This document shows, one piece after another, positions 24,616 through 32,833 of a stretch of DNA of 64,000 nt; within the stretch, counting starts at the first letter, position 1, and the number at the start of each line of letters is the position of its first letter. This DNA comes from SVTX01 sp045602385. GTDB lineage: Bacteria > Bacillota > Clostridia > Oscillospirales > CAG-272. Both the position numbers and the translations under genes were made by a program. Location: contig JAZSBL010000025.1 in NCBI GenBank assembly GCA_045602385.1, positions 1 to 64,000 on the forward strand. The letters run 5' to 3'. Under the pieces are notes generated by a model. The model ran no database searches, was not told where the DNA came from, and was given only the letters and a program-made list of their open reading frames with translations.

Positions 24616-25442
24616 GACTCTCCGTAAACGAGGGGCTTCTTGTAAAAGTCCTCATAGACTCTTACCCACGCCTCATAGTTCTCTTTCTTCATCTTTTCTT
24701 TTGCCTCTGTCGCAGGCAACGACAAATCGGGATATATAGCGGGAAGGATATGGACGGTATACTCCTGCACGAAAAATCCGTCGCCATCCGGCACGTCGCT
24801 ATCCTCCATAGTGATAAATATCGGTACTATGGGCGCCTTGTTCCGCAGAGCCAGCGCAAATGCGCCGTCCTGCATCGGCTTGGGCTTGCGATAGTTCCAC
24901 CACATGCTCTGCTCCGGGTAAATCAGTATCGTTTCCCCTCGCTCAAGCAACACCTTGATCGCGCGCAAAAGCTTCTTCATTGTCGCCATCTGGCTTGAAA
25001 GCGGCAAGGTGTTACAGTGCCGCATGAAAAGCCCAAACGGCTTTGGCGGATTGGTGTAATTCCCCTCTCTGATGACCTTATAAAGCATTTTCCCGTCCAT
25101 GTGGTCGCGCAGCGCTACCCAGACCGCGTAATTATCACAAACGCTGAAGTGATTGCAGGTGACGAATTTGCCGCCTTTGACCGCGGTGAAATTCTCTATC
25201 CCCCTCACCTCCTTGATGATAAGCTGCCGATTTTCTATCATGTTATCGTAAAAGCGGGTTGCCGCCCTGTTTGCGATCTTGTTTTTGATTTTATTTATCA
25301 GCTTTTCATTCAAATAATCGACCTTGTCGGGCATAAGAGGATAGGTTTCGGGATCATCCTCTACGTCAAGATGCCAAAGCTCCTTCGATTCAAGGTTCGC
25401 AATTCGCCGTAAAAGCTCCTCCTTATGCGCGTTTCTTGCCAT
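24612..25442 (-). CDS. PlsC-like lysophospholipid/glycolipid acyltransferase
   Basis: A 276-residue acyltransferase of the 1-acylglycerol-3-phosphate acyltransferase superfamily. Catalytic motif I is CNHFSVCDN (His98, Asp103), motif II GLFMRHCNTLPLSS and motif III ILIYPEQSMW. No N-terminal membrane segment is obvious, unlike typical PlsC; a long N-terminal region of ~60 residues precedes the domain. GGGAGGG precedes the start, which lies inside the end of the GT8 gene (20-base overlap). The acceptor is unknown; context suggests a glycolipid. Confidence 0.85.
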   Translation of the reverse strand: MARNAHKEELLRRIANLESKELWHLDVEDDPETYPLMPDKVDYLNEKLINKIKNKIANRAATRFYDNMIENRQLIIKEVRGIENFTAVKGGKFVTCNHFSVCDNYAVWVALRDHMDGKMLYKVIREGNYTNPPKPFGLFMRHCNTLPLSSQMATMKKLLRAIKVLLERGETILIYPEQSMWWNYRKPKPMQDGAFALALRNKAPIVPIFITMEDSDVPDGDGFFVQEYTVHILPAIYPDLSLPATEAKEKMKKENYEAWVRVYEDFYKKPLVYGES

Positions 25443-26373
25443 AATTGTCGCCCTCCCCCAATCTGTTTGCGAAGGTCTCCTCGGATTCCGCTATGATCAA
25501 TGCGTGCTCAAGTATTTCTCTTGCGCATCTTTCCTTTTCGGCGCGCTCGGCTTTGCCAAAGCTCGCTCTTCTTTTGCATATTTCTTCGTAAAAGGGAGAG
25601 CGTCTTGCGTAATCCCAAAAATATTCGCCGTATATAACGTCATCGTACTGCCACGGCTTTTTATATAGCGCATAGTGGACTATATTTTGTTCCTCTTCTC
25701 TGACGTGAGGCATGGGCTCTCTGTTCCAAGCGCTTGATAAAAGATATATCTTGTCGCGGCAGAGGTAATTAAGATATGCCTGATCGGGGTCAAGGAGATC
25801 AAAGTCGTATCCCGTTATAAGATCTATGAAGCGCTCCTCTACCCTCTCTCGCCTGAACTCGGCAAGATTCATAAGAAGTATTCCAGCGTTGACGTAGGTG
25901 TCGGGGTCAAGACCGAGCGCGCGTCTTGTATAGATCCTGAACTCACGCGTGCTTCTTATAAAATTCTCCGGCGCGGCGCCCAAAATATTGTTGCCAATGT
26001 CGGTGTTATACAGTTCGGCTATATCGCCCAAAACCACTATGTCGCAATCAAGATAAAGCACCTTGTCGTATTTGGGGAATAGCGAGGCAATAAAAAGTCT
26101 GTAATACGTGACGATAGAAAAATGGTACACGTTCTTAAGCCTTGACTGTATTTTGCCGACGTCCTCGGATATATCAACAAAGTCTATCTTAAATCCTTCC
26201 TTTTCGTTTTGCATGATCTTATCGACGTTTTCATCCCTAAGTCCGGTGTTCAGCACGGTGATACGGTATTTGTATTCCTTTGATGCGTTTTCAATAAGAG
26301 AGGATATGGCTATATCAAGATACGGTATATAATTGTCATCGGTTGAAAAGAAAATCGGTATTTCCTTGCGCAT
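25423..26373 (-). CDS. Glycosyltransferase family 8 protein
   Basis: A 316-residue GT-A enzyme of the GT8 type (galactosyl/glucosyl transfer from UDP-sugar, retaining). PIFFSTDDNYIPYLDIAISS opens the fold; the metal-binding DxD is Asp109-Cys-Asp111 in VLYLDCDIVVLGD; YVNAGILLMNL and LDPDQAYLNYL are the usual later motifs. It is cytoplasmic. AAAGGAG lies nine bases before the ATG. It is the first gene of a three-gene operon with two acyltransferases, read from a strong promoter at 26410-26438. Confidence 0.92.
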   Translation of the reverse strand: MRKEIPIFFSTDDNYIPYLDIAISSLIENASKEYKYRITVLNTGLRDENVDKIMQNEKEGFKIDFVDISEDVGKIQSRLKNVYHFSIVTYYRLFIASLFPKYDKVLYLDCDIVVLGDIAELYNTDIGNNILGAAPENFIRSTREFRIYTRRALGLDPDTYVNAGILLMNLAEFRRERVEERFIDLITGYDFDLLDPDQAYLNYLCRDKIYLLSSAWNREPMPHVREEEQNIVHYALYKKPWQYDDVIYGEYFWDYARRSPFYEEICKRRASFGKAERAEKERCAREILEHALIIAESEETFANRLGEGDNYGKKRA

Positions 26374-26409
26374 TATATTTACTCCTTTGATTGGTTTTGA
26401 TATACCACG

Positions 26410-26438
26410 ATTATATACGCGCCACAGCTATGAGTCAA
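26410..26438 (-). promoter_or_regulatory. Promoter of the GT8-PlsC-CrtO-like operon
   Basis: Minus-strand TTGACT (26433-26438) and TATAAT (26410-26415), 17-base spacer. Confidence 0.85.
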
Positions 26439-26479
26439 CCTACTCTCGCGCCAACTGTCTCTACTTGGAAAATTCTTGC

Positions 26480-26520
26480 CGTAGAGTTCGGCGATCGCAA
26501 CTCTACGAATCGTAGAGTTG
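26480..26520. promoter_or_regulatory. Triple GTAGAGTT motif upstream of the GT8 promoter
   Basis: CAACTCTACG-aat-CGTAGAGTTG (26498-26520) is a perfect 10-3-10 inverted repeat, and a third CGTAGAGTT copy lies at 26480-26488 on the plus strand. Located 40-80 bases upstream of the -35, it could be an activator site; it has no T-run of its own. Confidence 0.45.
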
Positions 26521-26523
26521 AAC

Positions 26524-26558
26524 AAAAAAGCCTTGTTTTCCAAGGAAAACAAGGCTTT
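26524..26558 (-). terminator. Terminator of the membrane XRE gene
   Basis: AAAGCCTTGTTTTCC-TT-GGAAAACAAGGCTTT followed by T-run on the minus strand, seven bases after the stop codon. Confidence 0.92.
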
Positions 26559-26564
26559 AAATGT

Positions 26565-27167
26565 TTATTTTGACTTTGGTTTTGTTATAAATGAGCTTAT
26601 CACGATGGCGATCTGTCCCGCAACGCCCGCAAGGTAAATCAACGCCACGTTTGTTCCAAAATAAAGGAACGTAACGTGTATGACCACAAACACCGACCAC
26701 ATAAGCAAGGAAATTATGTAATAATTATGCCTTGTGTTGAACCACAGGGAATTCAAAACAAGCTTGACGATGAAAACAACAGGCAACGCATATACAAAAT
26801 ATAAGAATTGAAACGTCATCTGTCCCGTTATCAGCGTGGTAAAGATAAAGGCCAGCAGAGCAACTATCCAGGCTCCGCACTCCGCCACGTAAGCGACCGC
26901 CCTTCGATTAAATCCGGGAGCGCCTTCTTCACAGGGCAGCTTCTCGGCCTTATCGTGATCCTCCGTTACCATATAATCAAGCGTAACACCGAAAAGCTCC
27001 GCTATCTCGATAAGCACCGATATATCCGGGGTTGATTCCGCCCTTTCCCACTTTGATATCGTTTTATCCGAATAATTCAGCTTCTCCGCAAGCTCAAGCT
27101 GCGTCATGTTATTCATCACGCGAAGCTCACATATGTTCTTCGCGACTGTATTCTTTATATCTTTCAT
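26565..27167 (-). CDS. XRE-family regulator with C-terminal membrane domain
   Basis: A 200-residue membrane-bound regulator. Residues ~6-65 are a Cro/C1 helix-turn-helix (ICELRVMNNMTQLELAEKLN, YSDKTISKWERAESTPDISV, LIEIAELFGVTLDYMV). After a short linker, residues ~92-195 form four hydrophobic segments. This DNA-binding plus membrane layout is common in Clostridia; its signal is unknown. The start at 27167 has GGAGATC before it; the longer frame has no site. It is a single gene with a perfect promoter and a palindrome in its leader that may be an autoregulatory operator. Confidence 0.88.
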   Translation of the reverse strand: MKDIKNTVAKNICELRVMNNMTQLELAEKLNYSDKTISKWERAESTPDISVLIEIAELFGVTLDYMVTEDHDKAEKLPCEEGAPGFNRRAVAYVAECGAWIVALLAFIFTTLITGQMTFQFLYFVYALPVVFIVKLVLNSLWFNTRHNYYIISLLMWSVFVVIHVTFLYFGTNVALIYLAGVAGQIAIVISSFITKPKSK

Positions 27168-27195
27168 TAAATGATCTCCACAATTTACGTTAATC

Positions 27196-27207
27196 GCCGC
27201 ATGCGGC
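27196..27207. promoter_or_regulatory. 12-bp palindrome in the leader of the membrane XRE gene
   Basis: GCCGCATGCGGC starts about 9 bases after the -10 (near +2 to +13), a position suited to a repressor site. Confidence 0.5.
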
Positions 27208-27215
27208 AACGCTTT

Positions 27216-27244
27216 ATTATACCATAAATTATAATGTTTGTCAA
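27216..27244 (-). promoter_or_regulatory. Consensus promoter of the membrane XRE gene
   Basis: Minus-strand TTGACA (27239-27244) and TATAAT (27216-27221), both perfect, 17-base spacer. Confidence 0.9.
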
Positions 27245-27265
27245 CACGGGGGGGATCCACGGGTG

Positions 27266-27298
27266 CAAATCAAAGCGCCCTTCCCTTCGGTCGGGCGC
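27266..27298 (-). terminator. Terminator of mazF
   Basis: On the minus strand GCGCCC-loop-GGGCGC followed by TTTGATTTG, seven bases after the stop codon. Confidence 0.7.
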
Positions 27299-27304
27299 CT
27301 GTAT

Positions 27305-27760
27305 TCAGCCTAAAAGTCCGTTGTCGTGCTTTGCAACCGCGTGCTCGCTTGCCGCTACCGTTCCACCGCTACGGGTGACCGCCGCCGCGCCCTCGTAACC
27401 CTCAGGCACCACGCCCAATCCAAAGCTTACGGCTATCGCGGAATTGATCCTTGCCATAACGCTCCCCTCAAGATGTCCCATCTTTTCCTTTAATCTGCGC
27501 TTATCAAGTGTTCTGATCTGCTCTAAGAGAACGACAGAATCCTTGGACAATCCGACTCCGTCCGCATGTATATCTATGTGCGTGGGAAGCCGCGCCTTGC
27601 CCATTCTTGATGTTATTGCCGCCGCGATCACCGTGGGGCTATACTTATTCCCTACGTCATTCTGTATTATAAGCACCGGGCGAAGGCCGCCCTGCTCGCT
27701 CCCAACAACCGGACTCAAGTCTGCGTAAAATATATCTCCTCGTTTTATTGTCGGTATCAT
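27305..27760 (-). CDS. mazF: MazF/NdoA-family endoribonuclease toxin, no adjacent antitoxin
   Basis: A 151-residue PemK/MazF-fold mRNA interferase. KRGDIFYADLSPVVGSEQGG, LRPVLIIQNDVGNKYSPTVI, AAAITSRM and LLEQIRTLDKRRLKEKMGHL are family hallmarks. Typical members are about 115 residues; this one carries an extra ~35-residue C-terminal tail (EGYEGAAAVTRSGG onward). The start at 27760 has AAAGGA before it. No MazE-like gene precedes it, as would be usual: upstream is a 370-base gap and the divergent serC. Many Clostridia have a distant or chromosomal antitoxin, so activity cannot be judged here. Confidence 0.93.
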   Translation of the reverse strand: MIPTIKRGDIFYADLSPVVGSEQGGLRPVLIIQNDVGNKYSPTVIAAAITSRMGKARLPTHIDIHADGVGLSKDSVVLLEQIRTLDKRRLKEKMGHLEGSVMARINSAIAVSFGLGVVPEGYEGAAAVTRSGGTVAASEHAVAKHDNGLLG

Positions 27761-28031
27761 TGCCGCTTCCTTTCCGCGCCGCGCACCAAAATTCTCTGCT
27801 CTTATTCTTGACACGGCGAGCCCCGCTTTAAACATTTCGGGAGAATTATCTTTGCTTTTTTATAAGAGAATCGCTCTGCGATTTCTCTCATTATTATTCT
27901 ATGCTTATTCGACAGGCTTTGACAAGCCGACTATTTGCACATTATTTTGTACAAAAAGTGTTTCATTACATGAAAAAAAGTGTGATATATAACAAAATTT
28001 CCACTTTGTCACTTTAATTTGCTAAAATCTA
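27761..28031. other. Gene-free region between mazF and serC
   Basis: Contains the probable mazF promoter, a hairpin (GAGAATCGC-TCT-GCGATTTCTC, 27867-27888) and AT-rich sequence. No T-box, riboswitch or small RNA is recognisable. Confidence 0.4.
27896..27925 (-). promoter_or_regulatory. Probable mazF promoter
   Basis: Minus-strand TTGTCA (27920-27925) and TAGAAT (27896-27901), 18-base spacer. The -35 lies inside a GGCTT-loop-AAGCC inverted repeat. Confidence 0.5.
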
Positions 28032-28060
28032 TTGACGATTTTCATTCGCAGGACTATAAT
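28032..28060 (+). promoter_or_regulatory. Promoter of serC-serA
   Basis: TTGACG (28032-28037) and TATAAT (28055-28060), 17-base spacer. Confidence 0.88.
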
Positions 28061-28130
28061 AAACGTATATTCGGTTTATGCCACAAGAAAAAAACACACT
28101 ATCCAACCAAGATAGAGAACGGAGAAAACG

Positions 28131-29228
28131 ATGAACAGAGTTTATAACTTTTCCGCAGGTCCCTCCATGCTTCCCGTCCCCGTGCTTGAGCGCGCCGCGG
28201 CAGAAATGCTTTGCTACGGCAATTCCGGCATGTCGGTTATGGAGATGAGCCATCGCTCCCCCGACTACGATGCAATTATTAAAAAAGCAGATGCCGATCT
28301 CCGCGAGATCATGAATATTCCCGACAATTATAAGGTTCTCTTCCTCCAGGGTGGCGCCTCTACACAGTTCGCATCAGTTGCCCTCAACCTTATCAATCGC
28401 GCTCCCTCAAAAAAGGCTCTTTACGCGGTTTCCGGTCAGTTCTCCGGAAAGGCATACAAGGAAGCTGTAAAAATGGGGCTTAATGCCAAGTGCATTGCAA
28501 CCACAAAAGACACAAACTTCGATCAGGTGCCCGTAATTACCAAGGATATGGTAGATCAGGATGCGTCCTATCTCCACATCTGCTTCAACAACACGATCTA
28601 CGGCACAAAGTATAGCTACATACCCGATTGCGGAGACGTTCCGCTTGTCGCAGACCTTTCCTCCTGCATTATTTCCGAGCCCATAGATGTAACCAAGTTC
28701 GGCGTTATCTATGCAGGCGCGCAGAAGAATATGGCTCCCGCGGGTCTTACCCTCGTTATAGTGCGCGAGGACTTGCTCGGTCTTGCCGATGAGACCATTC
28801 CCACTATGCTTGACTGGAAGACTCTCGCAGACAACGATTCAATGTACAACACTCCTCCCTGCTACGCTATCTACATGGCAGGACTTGTATACGAGTGGAT
28901 CAAGGATCTCGGCGGTCTTGAGAAGATGAAGGAAATGAACGAGAAGAAGGCGGCTGTTCTTTACAACTACCTTGATTCTCAGTCTTACTATATCGCTCCC
29001 GTCAAGGAGGAATCCCGTTCTATGATGAACGTGACCTTCGTTACGGGTAACGCCGACCTTGACAAGAAGTTTGCAAGCGAGGCCGCAAAGGCAGGACTCA
29101 AGAACCTCAAGGGGCACAGAAGTGTTGGCGGTATGCGCGCGTCCATCTATAACGCTATGCCTTACGACGGCGTAGTTGCCCTTGTCGAATTTATGAAGAA
29201 ATTCGCCCAGGAAAATCCCAAGGATTAA
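28131..29228 (+). CDS. serC: Phosphoserine aminotransferase
   Basis: A 365-residue PLP enzyme of class V that transaminates 3-phosphohydroxypyruvate to phosphoserine. VYNFSAGPSMLPVPVLERAA opens the protein, MSVMEMSHRS and LFLQGGASTQFA bind substrate and PLP phosphate, and Lys199 in YAGAQKNMAPAG should form the Schiff base. GGAGAAAACG precedes the ATG. It forms an operon with serA ten bases downstream. No phosphoserine phosphatase gene is next to it. Confidence 0.97.
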   Translation: MNRVYNFSAGPSMLPVPVLERAAAEMLCYGNSGMSVMEMSHRSPDYDAIIKKADADLREIMNIPDNYKVLFLQGGASTQFASVALNLINRAPSKKALYAVSGQFSGKAYKEAVKMGLNAKCIATTKDTNFDQVPVITKDMVDQDASYLHICFNNTIYGTKYSYIPDCGDVPLVADLSSCIISEPIDVTKFGVIYAGAQKNMAPAGLTLVIVREDLLGLADETIPTMLDWKTLADNDSMYNTPPCYAIYMAGLVYEWIKDLGGLEKMKEMNEKKAAVLYNYLDSQSYYIAPVKEESRSMMNVTFVTGNADLDKKFASEAAKAGLKNLKGHRSVGGMRASIYNAMPYDGVVALVEFMKKFAQENPKD

Positions 29229-29238
29229 GGTGAAGAAA

Positions 29239-30396
29239 ATGATTAAGAACATTAAGCTTTTAAATAAGATCGCCAAGGTTGGCACGGATAAGCTCGACAC
29301 CAAGTATTTCAACGTGGGAGAGGATGTCGATGCCCCCTACGGAATAATGGTTCGTTCCGCAAACATGCTTGAAATGGATTTTAACCCCGAGCTTCGCGCA
29401 ATCGCGCGCGCAGGCGCCGGCGTTAACAACATTCCGATCGACCGCTGCACAGAGGCCGGAATCGTTGTATTCAACACTCCCGGAGCAAATGCGAATGCGG
29501 TAAAGGAGCTTGTTATCTGCGGACTTATGCTTGCTTCCCGTGACGTTATCGGCGGCGCAAAATGGGCATCCACCCTCACAGAAGACGTTGCAAAGCAGGT
29601 CGAAAAGGGTAAATCAAAATTTGCCGGCGTAGAAGTGCGCGGCAAGACTCTCGGAGTCATCGGACTTGGCGCTATCGGCGGTATGGTAGCAAATACGGCT
29701 ATCCACCTTTCCATGAACGTTGTTGGTTGCGACCCCTACCTCTCGGTTGAGGGCGCATGGAATCTTAACCATCACGTAACCAAGGCAACTCAGTATGACG
29801 ATGTCTATGCCGCTGCCGACTATGTTACGCTTCACGTTCCTTCCACCCCCACCACAAAGGGCATGATCAACAAGGAAACCATTGCGAAAATGAAGGACGG
29901 CGTGAGAATATTGAACTTCTCCCGCGCGGACCTTGTTGTTGCCGAAGACCTTAAGGAGGCTCTTGCTTCGGGCAAGGTCGCGGCATACGTTACCGACTTC
30001 CCGACCGAGGAGGTTCTTAACCTTCCCGGAGTGGTCGCCATCCCCCACCTCGGCGCATCCACCGAGGAAAGCGAGGACAACTGCGCAGTTATGGCCGCTC
30101 TTCAGCTTTCCGATTACATGATCAACGGAAACATCACTAACAGTGTAAACTTCCCCGCGATCTCTATGCCCAGGAGCACTGACTACCGTCTCTGCATCCT
30201 CCACAAAAATCTCCCCAGCATGCTTGCGAAGTTCACGACTCTTTGCTCCGAACAGGGTATCAACATCGAGAACATGACAAGCAAGGCGCGCGGTGACGTC
30301 GCGTTCACCATGCTCGACGTAAACGACATGCCTGCCGCATCTTCTCTTAACGCGCTCAAGGCACTTGATTCGGTAATGCGCGTCAGAATAATCTAA
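29239..30396 (+). CDS. serA: D-3-phosphoglycerate dehydrogenase
   Basis: A 385-residue NAD-dependent dehydrogenase that starts serine synthesis. RAGAGVNNIPIDRCTEAGI and NTPGANANAVKELVI are substrate motifs; TLGVIGLGAIGGMVANTA is the NAD-binding P-loop; IPHLGASTEESEDNCA holds the catalytic histidine. The last ~70 residues (LCILHKNLPSMLAKFTTLCS onward) form an ACT domain for likely feedback by serine. The ATG at 29239 is preferred over a GTG three codons earlier because AAGGTG precedes it. It is second in the serC-serA operon. Confidence 0.96.
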   Translation: MIKNIKLLNKIAKVGTDKLDTKYFNVGEDVDAPYGIMVRSANMLEMDFNPELRAIARAGAGVNNIPIDRCTEAGIVVFNTPGANANAVKELVICGLMLASRDVIGGAKWASTLTEDVAKQVEKGKSKFAGVEVRGKTLGVIGLGAIGGMVANTAIHLSMNVVGCDPYLSVEGAWNLNHHVTKATQYDDVYAAADYVTLHVPSTPTTKGMINKETIAKMKDGVRILNFSRADLVVAEDLKEALASGKVAAYVTDFPTEEVLNLPGVVAIPHLGASTEESEDNCAVMAALQLSDYMINGNITNSVNFPAISMPRSTDYRLCILHKNLPSMLAKFTTLCSEQGINIENMTSKARGDVAFTMLDVNDMPAASSLNALKALDSVMRVRII

Positions 30397-30429
30397 AAAA
30401 AAGACCGGGAGGTCAATTCCTCTCGTCTG

Positions 30430-30465
30430 CCCCACCGTGGCAATAGTCGCGGTGGGGTCTTTTTG
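30430..30465 (+). terminator. Terminator of serC-serA
   Basis: CCCCACCG-loop-CGGTGGGG followed by TCTTTTTG. Confidence 0.9.
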
Positions 30466-30536
30466 TCTCTTCCCACTTGGTAGTTTTAATTAAATGTTAA
30501 ATATTAGTACTTACGGTTAATTTGAAATAAAACGGC

Positions 30537-30565
30537 TTGACTTTGGCAAATATTAGTATTATAAT
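30537..30565 (+). promoter_or_regulatory. Promoter of pgsA
   Basis: TTGACT (30537-30542) and TATAAT (30560-30565), 17-base spacer. Confidence 0.87.
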
Positions 30566-30619
30566 AAGGTAAAGATACATTTTACGACAAAATGCATCCT
30601 TCATATGACGGAGGAAATA

Positions 30620-31219
30620 ATGGCAAAAAGAGAATATTACAAGGTCCGCTCCAAGCTCACACGCGACCAGGTTCTTACAATACCGAACATTCTGACCTTC
30701 TTCCGGTTGGCTTTGATACCGGTTATCGTCTGGCTTTACGCATTCGCAGGTTGGCGTGAGTGGGCAGTGCTGGTAATTCTTGTTTCAGGATTTACCGACA
30801 TATTGGACGGTTTTATAGCGAGAAAATTTAATATGATGAGCGATCTCGGCAAGGCTATAGACCCTCTTGCGGACAAGCTTACACAGCTTGCGGTTCTCGC
30901 CTGCCTCATAACAGACTTTCCCCTCATTGCCCTGCCCGTTGGCATAATGGTAGTAAAAGAGCTTAGCTCCTTTATTCTCCGCTTCATTCTGTTCAAGAGG
31001 ACCGAACAGGTGAGAGGCGCGCACTGGCACGGCAAGCTAAACACCTTGCTCCTGGTGGCGATGATTGTTTTACACATACTCTGGCTTGACATTCCTGAAT
31101 TGGTGTCTAACGTAGCCATTCTGACCTGCGCCGCTTCAATGATTTTCTCCTGTACGCTTTACACGATCGAAGTCGTGGGAGATCTTATCAAGTCAAAGAA
31201 CGCATCTGACAGTCAATAA
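30620..31219 (+). CDS. pgsA: CDP-diacylglycerol-glycerol-3-phosphate phosphatidyltransferase
   Basis: A 199-residue membrane enzyme that makes phosphatidylglycerol phosphate. The CDP-alcohol phosphotransferase motif DILDGFIARKF followed by G, then D and D (residues ~60-85, ending in KAIDPLADKL) is complete, and NILTFFRLALIPVI is the usual first segment. About five membrane segments. The ATG at 30620 is chosen because GGAGGAAATA is directly before it; an ATG at 30605 would put that ribosome site inside the gene. It is transcribed alone. Confidence 0.92.
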   Translation: MAKREYYKVRSKLTRDQVLTIPNILTFFRLALIPVIVWLYAFAGWREWAVLVILVSGFTDILDGFIARKFNMMSDLGKAIDPLADKLTQLAVLACLITDFPLIALPVGIMVVKELSSFILRFILFKRTEQVRGAHWHGKLNTLLLVAMIVLHILWLDIPELVSNVAILTCAASMIFSCTLYTIEVVGDLIKSKNASDSQ

Positions 31220-31266
31220 AAAAGAGAGAGAAACAGGACAATGTCCGTTTGTTTCTCTCTTTTTAT
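31218..31266 (+). terminator. Terminator of pgsA
   Basis: AAAAAGAGAGAGAAAC and GTTTCTCTCTTTTT form a long stem with an internal GGAC/GTCC, ending in a T-run. Confidence 0.88.
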
Positions 31267-31295
31267 TATATATAATGCCATATTGCGCTTTTGTG

Positions 31296-31324
31296 TTGAC
31301 TTTGCCCCCGCCTTTTGCTATAAT
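31296..31324 (+). promoter_or_regulatory. Promoter of the O-antigen-ligase-like gene
   Basis: TTGACT (31296-31301) and TATAAT (31319-31324), 17-base spacer. Confidence 0.87.
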
Positions 31325-31354
31325 TGACGTATAAAGACGGAAAGGAGTGAGAAC

Positions 31355-32818
31355 GTGATAAGCTGTAAAAACAAAATTGTCGCTGCAATTGCCGAATTTC
31401 AGACGTCACGCGCGTACCCCGCGATCTTCGCCGCACTGTGTGCGATCTCAGGCTTGTGCGACATGCGTGTATATATTCCTATTCTTATAATACTCTGCGC
31501 CCTCGTTCTCTTCTCTGCGCTCTTCGTCAATGACAACAAGGTCTTGCTTGTGCCGATGCTGATGATATATTACGCGCTTGGAACCGATAATAAGGACACC
31601 TACGACGCAACAAACGGAGATGTTTTTGCCTCTATTGATCCTACGGCATGGAACGTCATCGTGGTTCTTGCAATAATCGCGGTGTCCGTTCTGATCGCCA
31701 GATTTGCGATCGACGGCACCTTCAAGTCCGCCGCAAGGTCCGCCGGCCGCGCGTTTTGGGGAATTCTTCTTATAGATGCGGCCCTTCTGACAAACGGTCT
31801 GTTCTTTCCCGGATGGACGGTGAATAATCTTTTGTGGGGGCTTTTGCTCGCGTTCTTCCTGACCGCGTTTTATTTGATATTCTGCTCCGTTATCAAGAGT
31901 CATGACGGTCAAATCATCGTTTATGCCTGCAAGATCGCGGTGCTTACATCTTATATTATTTTCGCACAAATGATTTTCAAGATAATCAGCGCGCTTGCAA
32001 CCGATACTCTGGTGTTTTTCAATGAAGCCACCAACAGATGGGTGCTAGACCGAAATCAACTCTCCATGTCATGGGGAATTACAACCATAGTGGGCGGCGT
32101 TCTTATACTCGGAATCCCCGCCGCCCTGTATCTGGCAAGAAATGAAAAGCGCCCTATTATATATTCCGTTTCCGCAATTCTGTTTGCCGCAACGCCATTT
32201 ATAATGAACACACGCTCCTCGATGCTTACCGGAACGATCCTCCTATTTGTTGGCGCAATCGTTGTATGTGTATCGGGAAAAAACAAACGTATAAATCTCC
32301 TATTCTTCTCATCTCTGCTTGCGACTGTGACATTGGCTATAATAGGTGTGTGTATATATTTAGACAGCACCGGTAGGCTTTCCTACTATCTGAAGGAATT
32401 ATGGCTCTTGGCGCGGTTTGACGTCCTTGATGATAGACTGGCTCTCCTTCACATAGGCGAGCAGCACTTCCTGTTGAGCCCGGCCTTTGGTGTAGGTCTG
32501 CTTGAAGGGGCTGCACCCGAAGGATTGGCGTTCGACAACGTCTTTGCGAACATGTACCACAACATAGTCGTTCAGTTTGCTTCATCCATGGGATGTGTGG
32601 GGATTGTCGCATTTATATTCCACTTAAAGGACTTCTTTGCGGTTGGATTAAAGAAACCGCGCTCGGGAAGAATTCTGCTTTTGCTTATACCTGCGGCAAT
32701 AATTCTTATTTCGCTTGCGGATAACTTTTTCTTCTATCCCAACTTCATGATATTCTACGCCGCGTTCTGGGCATTGGCAGAAAAGGATGCGGATATAACC
32801 AAAGAACGGTTTAGCTAA
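31355..32818 (+). CDS. O-antigen ligase/polymerase-like membrane protein
   Basis: A 487-residue protein with about 12 hydrophobic segments. FIMNTRSSMLTGTILLF and ANMYHNIVVQFASSMGCVGI (the H-N-x-x-x-Q...G-x-x-G loop) are features of the WaaL/Wzy superfamily. It starts with GTG after AAAGGAGTGAGAAC. It faces the exopolysaccharide cluster tail to tail and may attach or polymerise a cell-surface glycan, either from that cluster or another. A second Wzy-like protein is encoded inside the cluster, so this one is the better candidate for a ligase; this is inference. Confidence 0.8.
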   Translation: MISCKNKIVAAIAEFQTSRAYPAIFAALCAISGLCDMRVYIPILIILCALVLFSALFVNDNKVLLVPMLMIYYALGTDNKDTYDATNGDVFASIDPTAWNVIVVLAIIAVSVLIARFAIDGTFKSAARSAGRAFWGILLIDAALLTNGLFFPGWTVNNLLWGLLLAFFLTAFYLIFCSVIKSHDGQIIVYACKIAVLTSYIIFAQMIFKIISALATDTLVFFNEATNRWVLDRNQLSMSWGITTIVGGVLILGIPAALYLARNEKRPIIYSVSAILFAATPFIMNTRSSMLTGTILLFVGAIVVCVSGKNKRINLLFFSSLLATVTLAIIGVCIYLDSTGRLSYYLKELWLLARFDVLDDRLALLHIGEQHFLLSPAFGVGLLEGAAPEGLAFDNVFANMYHNIVVQFASSMGCVGIVAFIFHLKDFFAVGLKKPRSGRILLLLIPAAIILISLADNFFFYPNFMIFYAAFWALAEKDADITKERFS

Positions 32819-32833
32819 GCTAAACCGTTCTTT
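32801..32833. terminator. Shared terminator with the stop codon in its loop
   Basis: AAAGAACGGTTTAGC-TAA-GCTAAACCGTTCTTT, a perfect 15-bp stem whose 3-base loop is the TAA stop of the ligase-like gene. The left arm is coding sequence (KERFS) and the right arm contains the stop of the convergent nucleotidyltransferase gene. TTTATTTT follows on the plus side. Confidence 0.92.

Noticed and set aside
28061..28130. T-box or serine-related riboswitch before serC
   Set aside because: The leader is about 65 bases with no T-box sequence or specifier stem.
31448..31969. Frame antisense to the O-antigen-ligase-like gene
   Set aside because: It has no start signal and is overlapped by a well-supported membrane protein gene.
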